Assembly: GCF_000739575.1 (NCBI RefSeq) | Contig: NZ_BBJO01000002.1 | Span: 1-64,000 of the forward strand | Length of the DNA: 64,000 nucleotides | From: Halobellus rufus | GTDB taxonomy: Archaea; Halobacteriota; Halobacteria; Halobacteriales; Haloferacaceae | Direction of reading: 5' to 3' | Shown here: one piece after another, positions 60,296-64,000 of the stretch | How the letters are laid out: the number at the start of each line of letters is the position of its first letter | Numbering within the stretch: the first letter of the stretch is position 1 | Made by a program: the position numbers and the translations under genes | Notes under the pieces: model-generated | Databases searched by the model: none | What the model saw: only the letters and a program-made list of their open reading frames with translations | Told to the model about the DNA's origin: nothing

Positions 60296-61600
60296 ATGTC
60301 CGTTCTCGGGATGGGCCGTTCGCGGCTCTCGTGGTGGGCAGTGGGGCTCGCTCTCGGAGCGGCGCTGTCGTTCGTGATCTACTCCTTCGTCGGGACGTTC
60401 GTCTTCGGGCTCTTCATCTACTACGCGACGCGACCGATCTACCGGCGCATCAAGACGCGGATTCGACCGCCGAGCCTCGCCGCGGCCGTCGCGCTGTTCC
60501 TGTTGGCGCTTCCGGTACTCGCGCTCGTCGCTTACACCGGTGCAGTCGCCGTCAGCGAGATCATTCGGCTGACGAACACGGGACTGTTCGATCTCTCGCG
60601 GTATCCCATCTCCTCGGAGCAACTGGCGCAGCTCACCGACTTCGAGCGGCTCCTGACGATCGAACCGGAGTCGATCACCGGCGAGCGGATCCAACAGGTG
60701 CTGTCCTCTCTCGGCTCCGCGAGCGAAGTCCTCGGCTTCGTCGGCATCGGCCTCGTCCACCTCTTCGCGATGATCGCGCTGGCGTTTTACCTGCTCCGGG
60801 ACGACCGGAAACTCTCGCGGTGGGCGCGGTCCCGAATCGCCGACGACAGAGGCGTGATGGAGGCGTTCCTGGGCGCGGTCGACCGCGACTTCACGAAGAT
60901 CTTCTTCGGCAACATTCTGAACGCGGTGCTCACCGGGACAATCGGCGTCATCGCCTACTCGGTTTTGAACCTGTTCGCACCGCCGGGCGTCGCGATCCCG
61001 GTCGCGGCGCTCGTCGGGCTCTTCGCCGGGGTCGCGAGTCTCATCCCCGTCGTCGGGATGAAACTCGTCTACGTGCCCGTGGCAATCTATATGGGGGTCA
61101 CCTCGTATTTCGCCGATCCGACGACGATGTGGTTCACCGCGGCGTTCGTCGCCGTCTCGTTCATCGTCGTCGACACGATCCCGGACCTCGTGCTCAGACC
61201 GTACGTCTCCGGCCGGAACCTCCACGTCGGGGCCGTGATGATCGCCTACACGCTCGGACCGCTGCTGTTCGGCTGGTACGGAATCTTCCTCGGTCCGATC
61301 ATCCTCGTGCTCTTGGTCAACTTCGCGCGGCACGTGCTCCCGGTGTTGATCGCGCGAGAACCGCTCGTTCCGTACGCGGTCGATCCGGGCGTCGCGGCCG
61401 CGGACGACTCGATCCGCCCGATCGCGAGCCCGGACTCGCCGTCCGCACAGCGGGGCACGGAACCGGAGGGAACGGGGACCGACGAAGAAACCGGAGGGAC
61501 CGACGGACCGTCGCGAGAACGCAGAGGCACCGAGGCCGACGGCGGAACCGAGCCGTCCGATCCGGACGAGGGATTCGAGTTCGGCGTCGATCTCTCCTAG
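60296..61600 (+). CDS. AI-2E family transporter (UPF0118)
   Basis: A 434-residue membrane protein with about eight helices: WWAVGLALGAALSFVIYSFV, FVFGLFIYYATRPIYRRI, ALFLLALPVLALVAYTGAV, a soluble loop (about 95-145), GLVHLFAMIALAFYLLRDD, and the C-terminal pore set with VAALVGLFAGVASLIPVVGM and FIVVDTIPDLVLRPYVSGR. The PxxG and DTI-type motifs are those of the AI-2E transporter family. Members move small solutes such as autoinducer-2, Na+/H+ or polyamine-like ions; the substrate is unknown here. The C-terminal 75 residues form a disordered acidic cytosolic tail. It has a T-rich promoter element (gatttttgt) about 25-30 bases upstream. Confidence 0.87.
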   Translation: MSVLGMGRSRLSWWAVGLALGAALSFVIYSFVGTFVFGLFIYYATRPIYRRIKTRIRPPSLAAAVALFLLALPVLALVAYTGAVAVSEIIRLTNTGLFDLSRYPISSEQLAQLTDFERLLTIEPESITGERIQQVLSSLGSASEVLGFVGIGLVHLFAMIALAFYLLRDDRKLSRWARSRIADDRGVMEAFLGAVDRDFTKIFFGNILNAVLTGTIGVIAYSVLNLFAPPGVAIPVAALVGLFAGVASLIPVVGMKLVYVPVAIYMGVTSYFADPTTMWFTAAFVAVSFIVVDTIPDLVLRPYVSGRNLHVGAVMIAYTLGPLLFGWYGIFLGPIILVLLVNFARHVLPVLIAREPLVPYAVDPGVAAADDSIRPIASPDSPSAQRGTEPEGTGTDEETGGTDGPSRERRGTEADGGTEPSDPDEGFEFGVDLS

Positions 61601-61615
61601 CCGTGCTCTCCTCTC

Positions 61616-61912
61616 TCAGTCGTCGATCCCCTCGAACGAGACGTTGATGTAGTTGCTCTCCCAGTCCTTTCGCGCGGCGATCTCGCGTCGACCGCGCCGC
61701 GTGAGAGTGTAGTAGTTCGTCCGCCGGTCGCGCTGGCCCTTGTCGACGAGGCCCTTCTCGACGAGGGTGTCGAGGTTCGGATAGAGCCGCCCGTGGTGGA
61801 TCTCCTTCTCGTAGTACTCTTCGAGTTCCTCTTTGATGGCGAGTCCGTGGGGTTCGTCGAGGCCGGCAATCACGTACAGCAAGTCGCGCTGGAATCCTGT
61901 CAGGTCGTACAT
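61616..61912 (-). CDS. PadR family transcriptional regulator
   Basis: A 98-residue single-domain PadR regulator: TGFQRDLLYVIAGLDEPHGL, IHHGRLYPNLDTLVEKGLVD, and QRDRRTNYYTLTRRGRREI form the winged helix with its beta wing, and the C-terminal helix is short. Haloarchaeal PadR proteins of this size bind DNA as dimers and respond to stress or small molecules. No target is adjacent apart from the convergent AI-2E gene. The upstream 500 bases are noncoding. Confidence 0.9.
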   Translation of the reverse strand: MYDLTGFQRDLLYVIAGLDEPHGLAIKEELEEYYEKEIHHGRLYPNLDTLVEKGLVDKGQRDRRTNYYTLTRRGRREIAARKDWESNYINVSFEGIDD

Positions 61913-62416
61913 CGAAGTATTCTAGTTGTATATTAGTGTTCTCCAAAATAAACATATCGACCCGTAGTAGCTGGGGAACGGCATCTGTGGCGCGGCAGCG
62001 TCGGTTCGGGTGGTTCCTTGTAGAACGGATCTATCTATTAATTTATACGTCCGTAGTCAACGCACAAATATGTCCAATTACCTATCTTTCGTGTGCCGTG
62101 CGGTGATTGGACGCCGGTGTCCGCCGTCGACGACGGGACCGTGCGGCTCACCGAGTGCTCCGACTCGGATCGACGGCACTGGCGGACGCTAGTCTGCCTC
62201 GTACGTTCGAAAAGGAAGCAAGCCGCGTGAACTCACGCGGATGCTTGCCGCCCTGAATTGGTCCCCGCTGACGCTTCGGCCCTCCAAAGCGAAGCGTCAC
62301 TCGGTGGTAACCGACTGTCACACATAAATATATCGGCCTCGGAGAGGCGTTCCGTACTCGCCGCTCCCGGCGGCCGCTCGCGACGCGCTTTTCAGAGTCG
62401 CTCCCGAGATTCGAGT
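61913..62416. other. Noncoding gap with a strong hairpin
   Basis: A 504-base gap upstream of both the PadR gene and the zinc-ribbon gene. The left part (61913-62095) is A/T-rich and probably holds the PadR promoter. A frame from about 62093 to 62230 reads like haloarchaeal protein (GDWTPVSAVDDGTVRLTE...) but has no clear start, so it may be a relic. A long hairpin follows at 62218-62248. The right part has a TATA-like aaatatat at 62326-62333, but this is 84 bases from the next start, so its role is unclear. Confidence 0.6.
62218..62248. repeat. 12-bp hairpin, possible mobile-element end or terminator
   Basis: Arms gcaag+ccgcgtg (62218-62229) and cacgcgg...cttgc (62234-62248) around a 4-base loop (aact), with a 3-base bulge (atg) on the right arm. 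It lies in noncoding DNA with no T-run after it. Haloarchaeal IS200/IS605-type elements have hairpins near their ends, so a relic end is possible; no transposase is present. Confidence 0.45.
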
Positions 62417-63130
62417 ATGCGCATCCGTGGCCGCCGGCGCTGCAAAGCGTGCGAGCGCGAGTGGTCGTACTTCGAGACGGGGACAGTGAACTGCCCCGAC
62501 TGCGGGAGCCTGCGGAGCGTCGGGATCGGCGACCGCGAGAGACACACCGACAGCGCGGTGACGCTCGATCTGTCTCCGCACCGCGCCGAACTCGACGAAC
62601 ACACGGCGGTCGAAGACGTCGCCGAGGATCTGAAAGCGACGCTGCGAGACTACGTCCGTCAGCGGGGGTTCGTCCGCGGCGGTGACCTCCAGCCCGTAGA
62701 CGACACGGTGCTCGCGGCGGCGGAACTGCTGCAGGCCGTCGACGTACTATCTCGAACCCACGACCCCTCCGATGAGGCGCGCCTGTACGTCCTCGAACTC
62801 CTCCGAGGGGCCGACGACGGCGAACGCCCGGAGCCGTCGGCGGTCCCCGACTCGATGGCACCCGCCCGCGGTCTCGGCTACGGCGAGGTCCTCTCGACGT
62901 TCTGCAGCGACCTCGGAACGTGGCTCGACGATCACCCCGATCCGGAGGCCGAGCGCGTCCGCGAGACGCTCGAAACGAACCTCCGACGCGTCGAAGCGAT
63001 GCAGGGGGACGTCTCCGCGACGGAGTCGGAACGACTCGTCCGCGCGTCCCGCGACCTCGTCGCGTATCTGACCGACGGCGACGAGACGGCACTCGTCAGC
63101 GCCGAATCGCGGCTCTCGCAGGTCGAGTAG
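62417..63130 (+). CDS. TFIIB-type zinc-ribbon haloarchaeal protein (DUF7117-like)
   Basis: A 237-residue soluble protein. The N-terminal zinc ribbon MRIRGRRRCKACEREWSYFE, then NCPDCGSLRS, gives a four-Cys site like the TFIIB ribbon. The rest (about 45-237) is helical and acidic (AVEDVAEDLKATLRDYVRQR, ARLYVLELLRGADDG, VLSTFCSDLGTWLDDHPDPE) and unassigned, with a conserved haloarchaeal look (DUF7117-like). It may bind RNA polymerase or RNA; this is inference from the ribbon only. The start at 62417 gives the ribbon start. Confidence 0.75.
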   Translation: MRIRGRRRCKACEREWSYFETGTVNCPDCGSLRSVGIGDRERHTDSAVTLDLSPHRAELDEHTAVEDVAEDLKATLRDYVRQRGFVRGGDLQPVDDTVLAAAELLQAVDVLSRTHDPSDEARLYVLELLRGADDGERPEPSAVPDSMAPARGLGYGEVLSTFCSDLGTWLDDHPDPEAERVRETLETNLRRVEAMQGDVSATESERLVRASRDLVAYLTDGDETALVSAESRLSQVE

Positions 63131-63196
63131 GACCGCCGGCCCCCCGAATCCTCCGACGGCAACGACTTTGGTGACCGGCCGCACACCGTGTTTCCG

Positions 63197-63433
63197 ATGG
63201 CCGATCGATTCGATCAACACGCGGTCCGCCACCGGATGAAACTGCTCCGGTCGGACGGCGACGTCACGCTGTATGCGAACCGGGACGACGTCCCCTGTCC
63301 GGCCTGCGAGGAGCCGTTCGATCGGCTGCTGCTCACCGAGCGGCGGTCTCACTCGTTCGACCTCGGCGACACCGACCGGCTCTGCGTGGCCCGCGAGGCG
63401 GACCGGCTACTCGTGTGCACGCACGAGCGATGA
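63197..63433 (+). CDS. Small zinc-knuckle protein ('flagella cluster' type)
   Basis: A 78-residue protein: MADRFDQHAVRHRMKLLRSD, then VPCPACEEPFDRLLLTERRS and LCVAREADRLLVCTHER. The CPAC knuckle plus two later Cys could bind one zinc. Related haloarchaeal proteins are annotated 'flagella cluster protein' because some lie beside archaellum genes; no archaellum genes are present here, so the name says little about function. ATG 63197 is preferred to the in-frame GTG 63188. Confidence 0.75.
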   Translation: MADRFDQHAVRHRMKLLRSDGDVTLYANRDDVPCPACEEPFDRLLLTERRSHSFDLGDTDRLCVAREADRLLVCTHER

Positions 63434-63491
63434 CGCGGCCACCTCGAAATCTGAGGTACATTTATCGGTCGCTGTCGTGCACCTACTGTCG

Positions 63492-63854
63492 ATGGACGTC
63501 CTACACGCGGCGTTGAACGTCGTCGACCTAGACGCGACGATCGACTTCTACGAATCGCTGCTCGGCCTCGAACGGACGAGAACGGCCGAACTGGATGGCC
63601 AACGGATGGTGTGGGTCGGCGGCGAGGGCGACGCGGAACTCCAGTTCCTGGCGGTCGACGAGCCGGTCGAGCCCGCGGGGATCGATCACGTCGCCGTCGC
63701 CGTCGACGACGTCGAGGCCACAGTCGAGGAAGCGCAAGCCGAGTGGGGCAGCAGCGTCGTAGTCGACCCGCAGGTCGTCGGCGGCGAAGTCAGGCTGGCG
63801 TTCGTTACCGACCCCGACGGCTACCACGTCGAACTCATCGAAGAGCTGGACTGA
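63492..63854 (+). CDS. VOC / glyoxalase-fold protein
   Basis: A 120-residue vicinal-oxygen-chelate protein: HAALNVVDLDATIDFYESLL, MVWVGGEGDAELQFLAVDEP, IDHVAVAVDDVEATVEEAQA and AFVTDPDGYHVELIEELD. The metal positions of glyoxalase I-like proteins (His early, Glu in the second strand, His in IDHVAV and Glu in YHVELIE) are present, so it is likely to bind a divalent ion. It may be lactoylglutathione-lyase-like, but haloarchaea lack glutathione, so the real substrate is open. It stands alone before the candidate RNA at the window end. Confidence 0.85.
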   Translation: MDVLHAALNVVDLDATIDFYESLLGLERTRTAELDGQRMVWVGGEGDAELQFLAVDEPVEPAGIDHVAVAVDDVEATVEEAQAEWGSSVVVDPQVVGGEVRLAFVTDPDGYHVELIEELD

Positions 63855-63894
63855 GAGCGTCGACGCTGCGGTCGTCCCACGTCCGAGCCGAGCC

Positions 63895-63901
63895 TTTTTA
63901 T
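63895..63901 (+). promoter_or_regulatory. TATA element before the second shared motif
   Basis: tttttat, starting exactly 19 bases before the motif at 63914, the same spacing as at 34162/34181. Confidence 0.55.
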
Positions 63902-63913
63902 GCGAAAACGCGG

Positions 63914-63933
63914 CCAGCACCGCCGTGAGTTGA
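63914..63933 (+). repeat. Shared 20-base motif, copy B
   Basis: Partner of the motif at 34181-34200 (17 of 20 bases the same). It lies in noncoding DNA after the glyoxalase-fold gene. Confidence 0.7.
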
Positions 63934-64000
63934 ACGCCGACCGCGACGGTCACGGCGGGTGCGCGGCGCGCCGTCGCGGAGCGAGTCGATGCGCCGCCTG
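63914..64000 (+). ncRNA. Candidate structured RNA or leader, cut by the window end
   Basis: After the TATA at 63895, the arms gcaccgccgtga (63917-63928) and tcacggcgggtgc (63950-63962) form a 12-bp stem with a single bulged G and a 21-base loop, so the shared motif itself is the left arm. The continuation (gcggcgcgccgtcgcggagc) is GC-rich and self-complementary in part. The true end lies outside the window, so this may be an RNA gene or the structured leader of a gene to the right. Confidence 0.35.

Overview
The window is chromosomal DNA from a haloarchaeon (class Halobacteria). The evidence is very high GC, strongly acidic predicted proteins, A/T-rich TATA elements about 25-30 bases before many start codons with little or no leader, and archaeal-type genes: GatE, FEN1, pelota, archaeal RqcH, a geranylgeranyl reductase and a phosphomevalonate decarboxylase. 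The genus cannot be fixed from the sequence. Nearly all of the window is protein-coding. I see no rRNA, no convincing tRNA, no CRISPR array and no intact insertion sequence.

Layout. 0-6 kb: dihydrolipoyl dehydrogenase, a D-2-hydroxyacid dehydrogenase, an IclR regulator, a DUF3237 protein, an A/T-rich gap, phosphomevalonate decarboxylase and a DoxX protein. 6-11.4 kb: an exported CARDB/NEW3-type protein, an MMPL/RND exporter and a TrmB regulator that look like one operon, then acylphosphatase. 11.6-22.3 kb: a membrane-bound winged-helix protein, then the most unusual block: a 2258-residue secreted protein with four malectin-like domains, a sugar-dehydrogenase-like propeller and an internal dockerin-like segment; a secreted PKD/CARDB protein with a cohesin-like domain and a two-loop dockerin; and a cohesin-like protein with a C-terminal membrane anchor. 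22.3-31.5 kb: a histidine kinase, a phosphohexomutase, a complete BMP-type nucleoside ABC transporter (lipoprotein, ATPase, two permeases) and geranylgeranyl reductase. 31.6-39.7 kb: luciferase-like oxidoreductase, MutY, a candidate structured RNA, BolA, a K+ channel with RCK domains, fumarase, a Cys-rich protein with a methyltransferase, and a zinc microprotein. 39.7-47.7 kb: GatE, a chemoreceptor-like transducer, TrmJ with a conserved partner, a frameshifted HTH regulator and a flavin-dependent halogenase-like enzyme. 47.9-53.3 kb: RqcH and pelota, both ribosome-rescue factors, flanking two tandem DUF4013 membrane proteins and a DUF4242 protein. 53.3-64 kb: a Ca2+/Na+ exchanger with an ornithine-cyclodeaminase-like enzyme, MFS and AI-2E transporters, a methyltransferase, an acetyltransferase, FEN1, PadR, zinc-ribbon proteins and a glyoxalase-fold protein.

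How the genes may work together. The 12.4-22.2 kb block can be read as a cell-surface assembly: a membrane-held cohesin, an adaptor with cohesin plus dockerin, and a very large carbohydrate-binding protein with no anchor of its own. The 6.2-11.1 kb operon pairs an exported binding protein with an RND exporter and its probable regulator. Two genes (mutY and an HTH regulator) are each disrupted by what looks like one missing base in a short C run. Two places (34.18 kb and 63.91 kb) share a near-identical 20-base motif at exactly the same distance from a TATA box, which suggests a family of undescribed transcripts.
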